NCBI GenBank assembly: GCA_003427395.1
Contig: BFEA01000104.1
Coordinates: forward strand, 626,576-690,575
From: Chara braunii
Taxonomy: Eukaryota > Streptophyta > Charophyceae > Charales > Characeae
Length of the DNA: 64,000 bases
Direction of reading: 5' to 3'
In this document: piece after piece, positions 10,825 to 22,740 of the stretch
Position numbering within the stretch: the stretch's first letter is position 1
Layout: each line of letters starts with the position of its first letter
Program-made: the position numbers and the translations under genes
The notes under the pieces: model-generated
Seen by the model: the letters and a program-made list of their open reading frames with translations, nothing else
Databases searched by the model: none
Told to the model about the DNA's origin: nothing

Positions 10825-10945
10825 AGAACACCTGTCTGTTTGCTAGTGGTGCTGATACGAGCAGACACCACTAGCACCATCCAGGGCTCCATCTATTGGT
10901 GGGGATCTGCACCTGCTGGAAATCGGGTCCAGCGTCTCACATCTC
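10782..10945 (-). mobile_element. SINE-like double-hairpin element with long poly(A)
   Basis: Poly(T) at 10782-10823 is the A-tail on minus. The core at 10886-10940 carries GGCTCCATCTATTGGTGGGG, then CACCTGCTGGAAATCGGGTC. The segment between core and tail contains CTGATA..AGCAGACACCACTAGCACC, itself partly self-complementary. The arrangement matches the copies at 4131 and 47591. Confidence 0.7.
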
Positions 10946-11145
10946 TTTTTCTCTTTTTATTTTTCGCAAACACCTCCCCCGAGCTGGTGCTAGGGGTGCT
11001 GATAGGACCAGACACGGCTATCACTCTACCTGCTTCCCCCGACTACAATGTACGGTCATTATAGCTGTAATTGGGCTATGTTTCAGTCTAAATACAGCTA
11101 GAATGATGGTATACGACGTTGTATTCGGGAGAGGAAGGTAGCGGA

Positions 11146-11207
11146 GGCTCCATCTATGACTGGGGAGCAGCACCTGCTGCTGGAAAGCCGGTCCAGCGTC
11201 TCTCTGA
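11146..11207 (-). mobile_element. SINE-like core, minus copy of an inverted pair
   Basis: GGCTCCATCTATGACTGGGG and CCTGCTGCTGGAAAGCCGGT match the family core, with a CTG duplication. It faces the plus-strand copy at 11235-11362, so the pair forms an inverted repeat. Confidence 0.65.
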
Positions 11208-11234
11208 ACATCATAGTTGCTTGTTTGATATCAC

Positions 11235-11362
11235 GACCCGGTTCCCAGTTTTGTCCTGGAAAGGAGAAGAAACAACGTACGCTGGACCCGTTTTCCAGCA
11301 GGTGGCGCTCCCCGCCAATAGATGGAGCTTGGGCATTTAAAAAAAAAAAAAAAAAAAAAAAA
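11235..11362 (+). mobile_element. SINE-like double-hairpin element
   Basis: The core at 11278-11329 has ACGCTGGACCCGTTTTCCAG, CAGGTGGCGCTCC and AATAGATGGAGC, followed by TTGGGCATTT and an A-run at 11339-11362. An upstream CCCGGTTCCCAG resembles the first hairpin of longer copies. Confidence 0.7.
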
Positions 11363-13095
11363 CGATCTACCCCTGGCTGGCAGCCTCCTGAAGACGAAGC
11401 TTGTCAATGAATGCCTCCATACCACTGGATCTCCACCAAGGAAAGTTGGTGTGGCCTGGGGAAGAGATCCGGGAAATCTGAAGGTCTTCGCGAGGAAAGA
11501 AGAAAAGGGTGCTTAGGGTGGCTGCAGCAGAACTGATGTGTCTACCTTTGTTCATTCATTGAAGGCTATTGTAGTGTCTCTTTTCAGTGTCTCTCTGCGT
11601 GACAGTGTTTGCCAACCGCCCTCCCATCGTATCTTTGCATCCAGCCTGAGCCACCTTGTACAATGTTAAAGTAGTAAAAATGTACACCACAGCCATTCCG
11701 CTGAGAATTTTTCGTTTTTATGAAAGACAATGTCTACCATAAAATACTGGGTCCGGCATCCCTGGCTTGGAGACACAATGGGACGGTGGGGACCACCGTC
11801 TGGGGGGCACCAGCAGGACCCCGCCTCTCCCTGCCCTTAACTAAGCCTTCTTATTGCTTGTTTTATGTCTTTTCTTTCGTGATAGAGATCCTTTTTTTTT
11901 TTTTTTAACGAACAAACAAAGGCTCCACCATATTGGTAGGGAAAAAAAAAAAAAAGATCCAAATTTTTGTTCACTTTCAACCACCGTACTGCTATGTTCA
12001 GTTGAACCCGTGCTTCCGAAAGTAGCGGCGGGGGCCCCTCTCGTACAGGGGCCAGGGGAAACCGGAATGGTGTCAGACCAGGAAACACAGATGCACACAA
12101 TGTCATGCTATTTGGCCATGCTGCCACGTCAGCGCTGAGGTCGCATTGCGGTCTTCTGCTGCTGTGGCGGGCGGTGACTAATTGCAAAAGTTTCACTATG
12201 AGAGATCACACAGCGAGAGCGAGGGAACAATAATGTCACTTGGTGCCTCCTGCTTTTGAAAGCAAAATGTGCCATCTCGCTGCTTTGTGCTTCATTCAGG
12301 CGATGCTGAAGCCTAGCATGCCGAACGGAGGAGAGCTTGTTTTCTTTTGAAGGCAAAGCTTTTCCATGTATCACTCAGGCTCTCGCTCTTCACTCACAGG
12401 TTTTTCTGGTGGTCGTCTTGTCGCAAGGGGAGAAGAGATGGGTGGTGTCTCATGGAGTGGGAGGAGTATTGTCAGGACACATTGAGTGCGGCTTCTTCGA
12501 GTGTTGTGACGAGCCCTACAGGATGCTGCTTCAACTTGGGGACTTCCTCCATCGGCTTGTCAGCGTGGTCTCCTTCACCTATGTCTTAATTAAGGATTGG
12601 TTTCATCTGCATTGTCTTCATCGTTGGTGTCAGTCTAATCATCATCATCATCATCATCTCTGGTGTCAGTCTAATAATCATCATCATCATCGTCACCATT
12701 ATCAACTTCATCTTCCTGATTTTGAGAGTTTGTCTTTCTATATCGCTCTCCTTCTCTTCACCTTTCACTTTCTTCTCACTGATCTCCTGTCCCGTTCCTC
12801 TTCTATCTTGTGCTGTCTCACGTTCTCTGTTCTCGCCTGCTAGTTGCTGACTTACTTGGGGTTCTGCGCGTGACTTCCAGCGAAGGAGGAACAGCGGGAC
12901 AACAAATGTAGTTAGTGCCGGGGGAAGGAAGGGGGGAAAGGGGCGAGATGCAAAAGTGAAAGGGGGGGAAGGAGGGGGACAATGGGAGGGAAGCTTGGGG
13001 TATAAGGGATAGAGACTGTAGGGAGAGAGGCGGGCACAAAACACAGTTAGGGGTAATGATAAGAGCATAATATACCCCTAGCTATATTCGCGGGT
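11363..13095. other. No gene recognised; (CAT)n microsatellites
   Basis: Two short CAT repeats (about 12638-12657 and 12673-12695) sit in a 34-bp tandem duplication beginning GGTGTCAGTCTAAT. The ORFs spanning them are low-complexity shadows. Confidence 0.5.
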
Positions 13096-13153
13096 TGCTC
13101 CGATCTATTGGCGGGGAGCATCACGTGTTGGAAACCGGGTCCAGCGTCCCATG
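13096..13153 (-). mobile_element. SINE-like double-hairpin core
   Basis: GCTCCGATCTATTGGCGGGG followed by AGCATCACGTGTTGGAAACC and GGGTCCAGCGTCCCAT matches the family core on minus. No A-tail is seen. Confidence 0.65.
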
Positions 13154-16100
13154 ATAATATTCAAGGATGAGCACAAATAACCGAGAAGCCACAGTTGCCT
13201 CTTCGGTCCCTTAGGGACCGCCAGGTATAACATTCTTCACTAGCTACCACTGCCTCTCATAAGATTGACCTGAACTTGAAACTGTCAATTCCCTTCCAAG
13301 CCAAAAGATTGCATCTCCACAAGGGCAAGCTCGGAAGGGGGAAAAGGATCTGCAAAAAAGATTGGAGCTCTGAGAGTAGCTGTTGAGTGCGGTGTAAACC
13401 AGTCCTTGAAGATGAGTATGAAGTCCCTTTTGAAGGATTCCTCCCTCCCCCCTTCCCCTGGCCATATCACCTCCCCCAACTCTTTCCCCCAGTACCCCCC
13501 AGCCAGTCCACAGTAAAGTTTTGAATTGCCTTTTGGATGTCTTTCTTTTGTTGACAATTACATAATTTGGATGCCACGGCCGCCCATTGGGCTCAGATAT
13601 CTGATTGTGCAAATTGGACAATTTGTTCAACCATCTCTGATCCCTCCAGATTTACCTCTTCTCGTACTAAAACACACCTTTTATACCATAGTGCCCATAA
13701 AACTGTTTTTCTACCTATTTCAAAAAAAATGAGTTGGAAATTGGAAAGCCCTACTAGGTCCTGTGGGGCCCAGTGCCCTAAGAGGATTGTCCTCCAATCG
13801 CAAGGCCAGTCCATATCCGATAGTTCCAGCCTATGCAATCCCACCTGCGCCATCTTAATATTGAACTGGGGCATTGCATAAAAATGTGTTAGATGGTTTC
13901 TCTATATTTCCTCCCTGGGAAGGTGGACAGACAAGATGTGCATCATGGAGTAGCTAACCCTTTCTGTTCCAAAGAAGAGTGATCAATAATCCAATCATTT
14001 ATGGGGAGACAATGATGTGCAATTTGCCACTGCACCGAAGAAAGTTTAGCTGGTCTTTGTCTTTTTTTTTTTTTTTATAATTATGTCCTTGAGTAAATTT
14101 ATGTTTAAATCCAGGTGCCTAGACCACCTCTCTTGCAAAGTCGCCGCAATGTTTACCTTTGGTCGTAGCAGTTTGTATGTCGCTTTCACAGTGAGTGACT
14201 GTAGGGTCCTTGGTCTGCCCCATTTACTAGCTTGCCAAACCCATTATGTCGGGTTTATTAGAAGTTACGGGATAGGAAGCTCTGGATGAAAGACTCTCCA
14301 TCACTTTGTGGCAGAGATGAAAAGGACTCTAACACGATAGAGGCATGAAGGAGGGGGAAAAAGAATTGGATCCGAAGGAAACTGATTCAGAAAATGATCT
14401 CTGACCATTTTGAAAATATTTATGAGAGAGCCCTATGGGAGATTGTGCACCACTTGACCCACCACCCCCTGACCATTTGGCCGAAACCCAACCACCAAAT
14501 CTCCTTCCCTAATCCTAGAGTCAAGGGTAAAGAGAAAATTATCTGATCCAATTTTTATTGAGATTATGAGCATATCGAAGTGTATATCTCAACTGTTCCG
14601 TCGTCTTTCAGTCTTTCGAGCTTGGGTCTTATAAGTCTTTGATTCTTATAATTCCTCTTTTGTCCCAGTGAGACCAGGGAGGGGATGATTTATTGTAGAT
14701 GCAGCCGTTTGCATTTGTAAATTGTAATCCATCTATTGCCAAAAAGCGGTTGACGAAGTATCTCCTCATAGTGGTTAAGAAAGAGTTTATTGGATAGTGG
14801 TATGTGACGTTAAATTTTCATTAATGTCACCCACAAATTGTTCGGAGTAAGATAATTTTTGGCTCTACCCCGATCCCCCTCTTCTCTAGAGTATGTGTGT
14901 GTCATGAGAGTGAGCTAGAACTGATCCTCAATCCATGTAAGAGGATGCATACTCTCATCAGATAAGGAGGCGAGTCTACGGAATTTGTTCCAACACCATT
15001 CCTCGTCATGGTTTGTCAGTAAATAAGATCAATTTTTTTATTTATTGGATATAGAAGGCTTGATATTGAATCATGGGATCAAAGATCCCCAGACCCCCCT
15101 TGTTTTTGGTTGAATTGTGGAAAGCCAAGCCACCATAGGAATTATCTAGTGTTGCCCGTGGTTTCCTCTCCATAAGAAGGTTGTGACGTGTCGTTGACGG
15201 ACTTTTGTTTGTGCTTGACTCATAGACCAGAGAGGTGATTTATACCAGATAGAAGTTAGAATCGCATTGTTAAATGAGTGTCTTTCCAACTATGGAAGTG
15301 TGTTGATTCTTCTATTGGTTCATTTTTTATAATGCTGGTTTTGCAAATCCGCTCTTCATGGGTAAAAGGTTTACCTAGTGTTGTAAGTGATACTCCTATA
15401 ATGCGTACCAGGGCTTTTAAGGGTAACCACTAAATTCTCGGAAGCTCCGAATGACGGTTACCATTTGAATCAATCCACCACCCTTGACTCTTATTGCCCC
15501 AGTTAACCACCATGTTAGAGACTTGTGTAAATTTGTTCATTAGGGTTTGCATCTCCTTCACATTTGTCAAGGATGCTTCTAACATTATTGTGAGCTCATC
15601 AGCAAACATTGAGCTAATAAGGATGACGTATTCTGGAACACCTGAAATCTGCAGATGTTTTAAGTTGTGATTGGTTCTGAGATTGGTCCATAGAGTTTCC
15701 ATTATGATTAGAAGCAAAAAGGGGCCAAAGGGCCTCTTTGTTTCACCGATCTTTGTAAAATAATTTCTGGAGAAAGAAGTTCACTAACCTGAACCCTCGT
15801 TGTAGCATTCGTATAAAGCATTTGAACCCACTTCCTTAAGTTCATACCAAATTTGATTTTATTCAGACCAGCATTAAAAAAACATCAGTCTACATGATCA
15901 TAGGTTTTTTCAAAGTCAATGAAAATGAAGGCAGCATTTTATTTCAATTGACGAGAGAGCTGAATCATTTCATTAATTAGAAGTATATTATCTTGAATGT
16001 ATCTGTCATTAATAAATCTGGTCTTTGAGGGATGAATGATATCTACCATTACCGGAATCATACGATTAGCCAAGGATTTAGCCAATATTTTATAAACCAC

Positions 16101-16464
16101 ACACTTTAGTTTCTTATATTTGTTTTATCCCCCTTTTTGTGCAAAAGAGTGAGAATCTCTTGACTTGCTAGTTCCTTCATCTGTCCTGTCTCATAAAATG
16201 CTTCGAAAAAGTCCAACAAGTTTGATGAGAAAGTCGACCACATGGTTTCCCAAAATTCTTTGGAAAACCAATCGATGTCAGGGGTTTTATCCTCATCCAT
16301 CTGTAATAACGTTGTCCATAATTCCGCCAAGGTCAAATGTCTCTTCAAATGATCATTTTTTTCTTGAGTAAGTGTCTTGGTTAAGGGTATGAGGAAAGTT
16401 TTTATGGTTGCGTCATATTTTTCATATCATTCATCTTTCTAGATGAAGTGAATTTTTTTTCTAG

Positions 16465-16918
16465 GTTGTTTTATTGGACATCCGAGACCCCCCTGACCGT
16501 CCGAGATGTTCGATCGGACGTCTGGTCGGACATCGGACTGGACAGGGGATGTCCGATCTAGCACAAAAAAAAAATAAAAAAATTATGTGGCTTCTACCTT
16601 GCATAAGGTGTATGCCACCAAAATTTGGCTCATTTGAGCCAGTAGAAAAAAAGATAAAAATCTTTAAAGATTATAATCCGCACCTATACCCCTCCTATCC
16701 CCACCAAAACCCCTCGTACCCCCCCCTCCCACCCCAAATAGCACCCTATCACCTAATGTTAAAAAAATTCTGAATTTTTTATGGGGGGTCTCTATGGCAT
16801 GCGCAACACTGTCATAATTTATTTTTTAGTGCCAAAAAGTCGTCGCCTGTAAATCCGGACGACGGGGGTACCTTACGTCCAGGGGAGACATCCGATCTCC
16901 GAACCATTGGTAACATAG
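16465..16918. mobile_element. Probable insertion within LINE-2
   Basis: LINE-2 similarity is lost here. Both edges carry a similar TTTTTTTTCTA string (about 16453-16463 and 16920-16931), a possible target duplication of about 11 bp. The left part has repeated GGACATCCGA/TCGGAC.TC phrases and the right part has GACATCCGATCTCCGAACC. There is no ORF and the class is unknown. Confidence 0.45.
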
Positions 16919-17230
16919 TTTTTTTTTCTAAAAATCATACGCAATCCTTAGACTTCATGCTGAGGATAATGTAATAGATTGTTTTACGGCTCTTGTAGGG
17001 CCTTCAATAGTCGTTTGTCGTGATCTTGTACGAGTTAGTGCAAAAAATGAGGCATCCATTTGTCTCTTAATCAAATGTCGTGATAATTTACCTCTGATCA
17101 GATGCTCTTGTCAACGATGTTGAGCAAAGGGTAAAAGTTGGTTTCTAAACTCCTCAATCAAAAATGTGTCTTTGTACTTAATAATCTTTGAATTACTTTT
17201 CTGGATTGAACATAGTTTGATCTTATTTTT

Positions 17231-17304
17231 GTTTAGGTAGCTCAGTTGGTTAGAGCAAAGGACTGAAAATCCCTATGTCATTGGTTCGAATCCACTTCTA
17301 AACA
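17231..17304 (+). pseudogene. trnF-GAA: tRNA-Phe(GAA), mitochondrial type, probable pseudogene
   Basis: This 74-nt segment folds as a tRNA. It has a 7-bp acceptor (GTTTAGG with the strand ending CTAAAC, one G-T pair), D-arm GCTC...GAGC, anticodon loop CTGAAAA (GAA, Phe), variable ATGTC and T-loop TTCGAAT. The body closely resembles plant mitochondrial trnF as I recall it. One mismatch in the anticodon stem (A against C) and one in the T stem (T against C) suggest decay. It lies inside LINE-2, so it is either an organelle-DNA insertion or a retroposed tRNA. No CCA is encoded at its 3' end. Confidence 0.75.
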
Positions 17305-17800
17305 AGCAACATCAATCTCTCAAGAAACTGTCAACTCGGTAAGGATGATTTTATGGTATATCATTAAGCTCGTTGTTAAAGATTTGTTCTTGGATGTTCA
17401 TTTCTTGTGCAGAAATCAATTTTTTGCTTGTAATTTAGAAAAATCATTATATTTTTTTACCATAAAAGTCAATCATTGTTTAACCAAGTCGTGTAGGAAT
17501 CTTGTTTTTCCTTAGTAGTATACCAATAATCCCAAACATTCTGAATGTATTGTTTGAAATGACTTTGAAGAAGCAAGGAGGTGTTAAGTTTATATAATTT
17601 TTTCCCCTAGTCTGACTTTTTCTTAAATGACAGTAGGGCCACACACATCTTACGATCGGCTCCTGGTCATGGATTTTGGAAAAAAATGGTTGCCCATAAC
17701 AGAGCCCTATCTAGATCTCGTAACATTAAAATCAAATTTATTCATGATCTAGATTGGTGTGGGGTACCACTGTTTCGAATACAAACTGTGTATTACCCGA

Positions 17801-19595
17801 TGTCGGGCGCATCGGTCCGGCACCACACGGGGGCAGCGCGGGACCCTCCCGGCAGCGTCACGCAGGAGTTGGTCTTTAAAACCCTTCGTCGCAATATACA
17901 TGGAGCTTCCACAAACCGCTCCGGCCGGGTGCGCCTGCCATACCTCTTGCGAGCCCCTACAACAGGATAGGGCCTACGCGAGGCACGACTTACCTACACC
18001 TTACGGGAGCTATCACCCCCCTTCGGTGGGCGTATCCCCGCCGAGCTACCAGTCCACAGTACGAAAGCTAATCAGTTGCAATCGCAGAGGTAAACCAGCC
18101 GAGGGCGTTTCTCGTTCGCTGTAGCATAGGGGGTACGCGCGGTAATACGCCTCTATCGGACCCGCACGCGAACCGACATCTTGGGGGGGCTGAGGTCCCA
18201 AGCGCGACTCATCGTCGGTCGACTAGGACGCATCCCACACACCACGCGCACTCCACTTTACGAACATACATACACACAAAACAACATATATACGAAACGA
18301 CACAATATCAACGACGCGACAACGCTCCTAGCCCCTCGGTAGCCAACCCATAACTTTCCAGTACGGAACTCGGATAGGCGTCGCGTGCTGAACTTAGTAT
18401 AAAACCGCGCGGACGCAGGGCATACTTATATCGATTTGCAATGCGGGCGTACACAGGCAGAAGCAACGATGGCGTACTATGTAGTGTCCATAATCAAGCG
18501 GTCCCTCGTGAATCCGAGTACCGCTTATGACACTCAAGTGTCAGACTTAAAGTGTCGCGAGGGCCTAACCCTTCACGACATTGCACGGCTGAATCGTGCA
18601 GCCGTCGCTGCACCTTAGGCTCTCGACTTGAGTGTCTCGGTAGGCAAATCAAATAGGCTCTTCGCGAGGGAAACCCCCTCCCCTGCAGAGCCTAGGGCTT
18701 GGGATGTCCTGGACAAGGACCTCGAATCCCGGCCCAGAACCAAACGTCCGACTAAGAAAATCATCAAAAAGCAAGAGACAAGAATAAAAGGAGAGACCTC
18801 CCCAAAACCCCTTAGTCTCAGCTTTTGAGTGGGGCTCTAATGTGGGGGCTCTTCAACCTATACAAACATTCATCCCAAGTATACCCATGTATACATATAT
18901 AAGGGTTTAATATGTGACGATCACTTTTCATGGTTTCGTTGGGGTCTCTCACAATAATACGTATATGAGTGATTATAGGCAACCAAATCCAGAATCTGAT
19001 TCACAACACATACTTGCCATCACATCAACGAACCAAATCAACANCCCACACACTACACGAAGTCAACCCCAACCACCTTCGACACTCATACCCCTCGCTT
19101 TAGCCATGCAAGCCCCAAACCTCCTGTCCAACCAACCTTAATTAAATACTCAGCACCTTTGTTAAATGACCATTCAATAAAAATCTGGGTAAAAACCTTA
19201 ATAAAACAACGAAAATCACCAGGGCTAAAACCTTTTAGGTTGAGTGTAGAGGGAAAGTCGAAATTGAGTCGTAGACCGACGAATCGGCAACCGACCTGTT
19301 ATCAGTGATAAAAGTAAGTGATTCTCAAGGAGTCAAGTTGGATCTAGCCCTGAACTTGGACAAATGATCAAAAAGACCTGTACCACACGGCAGACCAATC
19401 CCCAAGCTAAGATCATAAGTGTGTGAAGAATACAACTCCATAATACATCCTCACTCTAAACTTCCTTATTAGCTAAATCTAAATCTATTTTTAAGTCAGT
19501 GCTTAAGCTGAAGGTAGACCAACTGCAAAAATCTCCCCTATTCTGGGTGGATCGCCTGAATCTCCTATCAAAATATAATCTATCTCCTCTAAACT
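17801..19595. other. Noncoding left arm of the complex
   Basis: A GC-rich segment to about 18840, then AT-rich sequence. There are no supported ORFs. TATAAAA occurs at 18398-18404 in GC-rich context and could be a plus-strand TATA box, but nothing downstream is recognisable as a transcript. Confidence 0.4.
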
Positions 19596-20575
19596 AAGAA
19601 AATTTTGGCAGCGCTTCCCGTAGGAAAAGTGTCTTTTCATAATTTATATAAGCCCAGATATGAGAGCAGAAATAATCTCTAACTCTGGAAAGTCAAATTA
19701 TGTCTAACTCTCTGAATTAGTAGAAATTTGGGCAGCACTCCCTTTAGAAAGGGAGACTTNNNNNNNNNNNNNNNNNNNNNNNNNNNNNNNNNNNNNNNNN
19801 NNNNNNNNNNNNNNNNNNNNNNNNNNNNNNNNNNNNNNNNNNNNNNNNNNNNNNNNNNNNNNNNNNNNNNNNNNNNNNNNNNNNNNNNNNNNNNNNNNNN
19901 NNNNNNNNNNNNNNNNNNNNNNNNNNNNNNNNNNNNNNNNNNNNNNNNNNNNNNNNNNNNNNNNNNNNNNNNNNNNNNNNNNNNNNNNNNNNNNNNNNNN
20001 NNNNCTCCCTTTAGAAAGGGAGACTTCCCAGATTTATACTAAGTCAGATATGAAAGCAGAATTAATCCCTATTTATGGAAAGTCAAATTTTTTCTAGCTC
20101 TCTGAATTAGTAGAAATTTGGGCAGCACTCCCTTTAGAAAGGGAGGCTTCCCAGATTTCTACTAAGTCAGATATGAAATCGAACAACAGCTGGAGCTCAA
20201 CTTTAGACTGAATTTAACTTACTTCCTAATTTTGTAGAAATTTCGGCAGCACTCCCTCTAGAAAAGTGCTATTCCAGAATTTATACAAGGCTAAGTTCAG
20301 AATTTTGAGAATAACTTTGACTTCTCAAAGTCCAATTTTGTCTAACTCCCTAAATTAATAAAAATTTGGGCAGCACTCCCTCTACAAAAGGAGACTTTTC
20401 AGATTTATATTAATCCATATATGGAAAAGACAAGCTGAACTCTGTCAAGTCAATAGTTGATTAACTTTGTAGAAATTTCGGCAGCGCTTCCCGTAGGAAA
20501 AGTAGCTCACCAAGATTTATAAAAAGCCAAGTATAAGAAAATATCTCGGAAAATACAGGAATTGACCTAGGTAAA
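19596..20575. repeat. Tandem array, 110-125 bp units with internal hairpin
   Basis: At least seven units begin (A/T)AGAAATTT(C/G)GGCAGC(A/G)CT and are followed by a short hairpin. In three unit copies this is CTCCCTTT-AG-AAAGGGAG; in others the arms change to CTTCC/GGAAAAG. Spacer sequence is more variable (GATATGA, GAAAGTCAAATT, CTCTGAATTAGT). The array contains a 245-N gap, so copy number is unknown. Similar tandem arrays are known in untranslated regions of plant LTR retrotransposons; the link here is positional. Confidence 0.85.
19760..20004. other. Assembly gap (245 N)
   Basis: The run of N is flanked on both sides by the same repeat phrase CTCCCTTTAGAAAGGGAG, so the gap falls inside the tandem array and its length may be arbitrary. 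Confidence 0.99.
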
Positions 20576-20814
20576 AAAAACGTAATTGCAGAAAATGCAG
20601 GAATCAACACTAACTCTTATGGCTCTAACACGTGGCGAGCAACTACAACAACTACCTATAGTAATGAAACCCAAACAAACTAGTCATCCCATCCAGTCAC
20701 ATGTAAACCAAACTACGAATGTAAGTACTCTTACCATCCCAAGTTCATTCCATATAAATAGTTCATGAATCTTCAAGTTCTTGAATCCTTATACCCATCT
20801 TACATAAGACATAG

Positions 20815-21504
20815 AGCTGGACCATTCGCCTTGGAAATAATGTCCAACTTGTCTTTATGATATACACGAACAGGTTGCACAACTACTCTTTTTTTTTTTC
20901 TTTTGGGCAGATGACTAGGCCATTCGCCATGGAAACAATGCCTAGTGGCCGTGAGCTATTTAATATCGAAGGATTTAATATTTTTCTGACTTTGTTTTCA
21001 AAAAGAAAAAAGCAAATATGGGCAGGGGACTGAACCATTCACAATAGAAACAATGTTCAGCTTGCCCAAACTATTTTCATTTATACTTTGTATTTTCCCT
21101 TTTCTCTTTTTAATGATATGGCTTAATGTTGGACCATTCACAGTAGAAACAATGCCCAGCTGCCAGTTCACATGGAGATATACATAAAATATTTTCTTTT
21201 ATACTTAGTTTAAATTATGTGCGTGGTTTTCAGGCTAAACCATTCACCATGGAAACAATGCTTAGCCTTATATAAAAAATCATCCCTCAAAATAAACAAG
21301 AATTTCAACCCCTTCAATCAGACAACCCTCACAGTTAACTAAGGTAGCCAGGCCATTCACAGTAAAAATAATGTCTGGCTCCCCAGAAAACAATCAAATA
21401 AACACAACGACCAGGCCATTCACAGTAGAAACAATGCCTGGTCCTTCAGAAAATATCCAAATAAACATAGCCCTGAGCCATTCACAGTAGAAACAAGGCT
21501 CAGG
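20815..21504. repeat. Array of eight stem-loops with conserved loop and covarying arms
   Basis: Eight segments start at about 20815, 20914, 21030, 21128, 21233, 21346, 21410 and 21472. Each has a 7-nt arm, the loop CATTC(A/G)C..T.GAAACAAT (minor variants), and a complementary arm. Arm pairs in order: GCTGGAC/GTCCAAC, ACTAGGC/GCCTAGT, ACTGAAC/GTTCAGC, GTTGGAC/GCCCAGC, GCTAAAC/GCTTAGC, GCCAGGC/GTCTGGC, ACCAGGC/GCCTGGT, CCTGAGC/GCTCAGG. Most pair fully or with one mismatch or wobble, although the arm sequence changes each time. CATT and AATG inside the loop can extend the stem past a bulged C. Spacers of about 30-85 nt are not conserved. Function is unknown. Confidence 0.9.
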
Positions 21505-22740
21505 CTTTGGTTGACCCGGTCAAACGAATGCAGTCTACCTTCCTTCCACCTTCCCCCAATTCATTCTTAGTCTGCTTTCAATCAAAACAAAATAGGAACT
21601 TAGGCTTCACTCTCACACATTCTTTCCAGCTAGTCTGATTAGGTCCTGAAGAGAAAACAAAAACCATAGGGACAAACGCATGCATACAACAATCATACTA
21701 CAGGGAGATAGGCAAACATGTGTAATAGTGGGTCATACAGATAAAGATGATTTACCTGAAGGTTCCCTGCCTCCAGAACCTCGCCTAGGTTCCGGCAGAG
21801 CTCCCGCCATCGGTGGGTGGACTCCCCACAGAGTCTTGATGCAGACCTACGGGTTGCAATCCCGCCTGCCGCCTTCCTCTCGTAACCAAGGACTAGACTG
21901 AGAGTTAGAAAGGATAGAAGTAGAAGGTAGAGACTCTCAGATACAAGAAGGGTGCTCTCAGACTCGCGCAAGAGGGTCTTGTTACCTTCAGCCGCCTGAG
22001 GGCCCCGCAATGGCGGTCAAAACCTACGGTCGCTGGCCAACTGAAGTCAAATCACCAGTTGTCGACTTCCTGACGACCTCCAAATCGCAGCAAACGTGCC
22101 CTCCCCCTCACAACTACTCCTCTAAGCATCCGCAACAGTTTTGTAACCCAAGTGTCTATCCTCCATGCCCTACCTTCGCCCTCTGCGGTAGCGTGGCCTC
22201 CCGGCGTTTAGATGGCCACACTCCAAACACCACAGCAGTCCATAGCAGGCTCAGCAACCGCTGCTGCTGCCCAATAGCTGAGACAAACTGCGGCGTACGC
22301 GGCAAAAAGCAATAAAAAACGTGGCAGTTTCGCAGTCTGTTTCCCGTCGCTCAGTAAACTATCAGGTCCGCCTCCATCCGAAGTCTGCTGTTGTTTTGGC
22401 CCACAGGCCACGCGTTCCTGCTAACGCACAGTCCCGCAACCACTATGGGTGGCTTTACCCCACTCCTTGGTTTAGCCGGATGTGCTAGATCCGAACGAAA
22501 ATACCGCTAACGAGCGGGACGTGCACTGCTGCTACGGCCAGGCTANAGGGCAAATCGTCCCTCCCGCTACGGCCTGCTTTCGTTACTTCGACCGATAGGA
22601 NGGAGATTCCCCGGCTGGCAGGTAANTANCCGCACCCGCNGCCTGCTCCGTAGTTGCTAATTCCCCGAAATATCGGGGTGGGCCGCTGTAGTTCGCCGCT
22701 ATAGGCTGATTCTTGGATCATCCGAATGGGCACCTCCGTC
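21505..22740. other. Noncoding, no gene recognised
   Basis: Mixed composition with several ambiguous N calls at about 22546-22640. No coding or repeat assignment. Confidence 0.4.

Larger units (their letters stand above)
13260..17796 (-). pseudogene. LINE-2: older, heavily decayed LINE copy
   Basis: Minus-strand LINE of the same broad family as LINE-1. Recognisable parts are the C-terminal tail (FADPFPPSELALVEMQ near 13330, like the LINE-1 tail FADPFPPHPLSLAEIQ), the RT motif C region at 15717-15430, motif A near 15910 (FIDFEKTYDHVD, then TGA), the RT start at 16348-16106 (KEFWETMW, HKKGDKTNIRN) and linker sequence to about 17796. Motif C reads FADE instead of FADD. Many stops and frameshifts are present, and AT content is higher than in LINE-1. 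It is interrupted by a roughly 450-bp insertion and a tRNA-like segment, and ends where the 21.5-kb complex starts. Confidence 0.85.

Noticed and set aside
18398-18404. TATAAAA as an assigned promoter
   Set aside because: A single motif with no recognisable transcript downstream, so it is only mentioned within the left-arm entry.
20815-21504. Regularly spaced conserved segments could suggest a CRISPR array
   Set aside because: Copies are hairpins with changing arms, spacing is irregular, and the context is eukaryotic with no cas genes.
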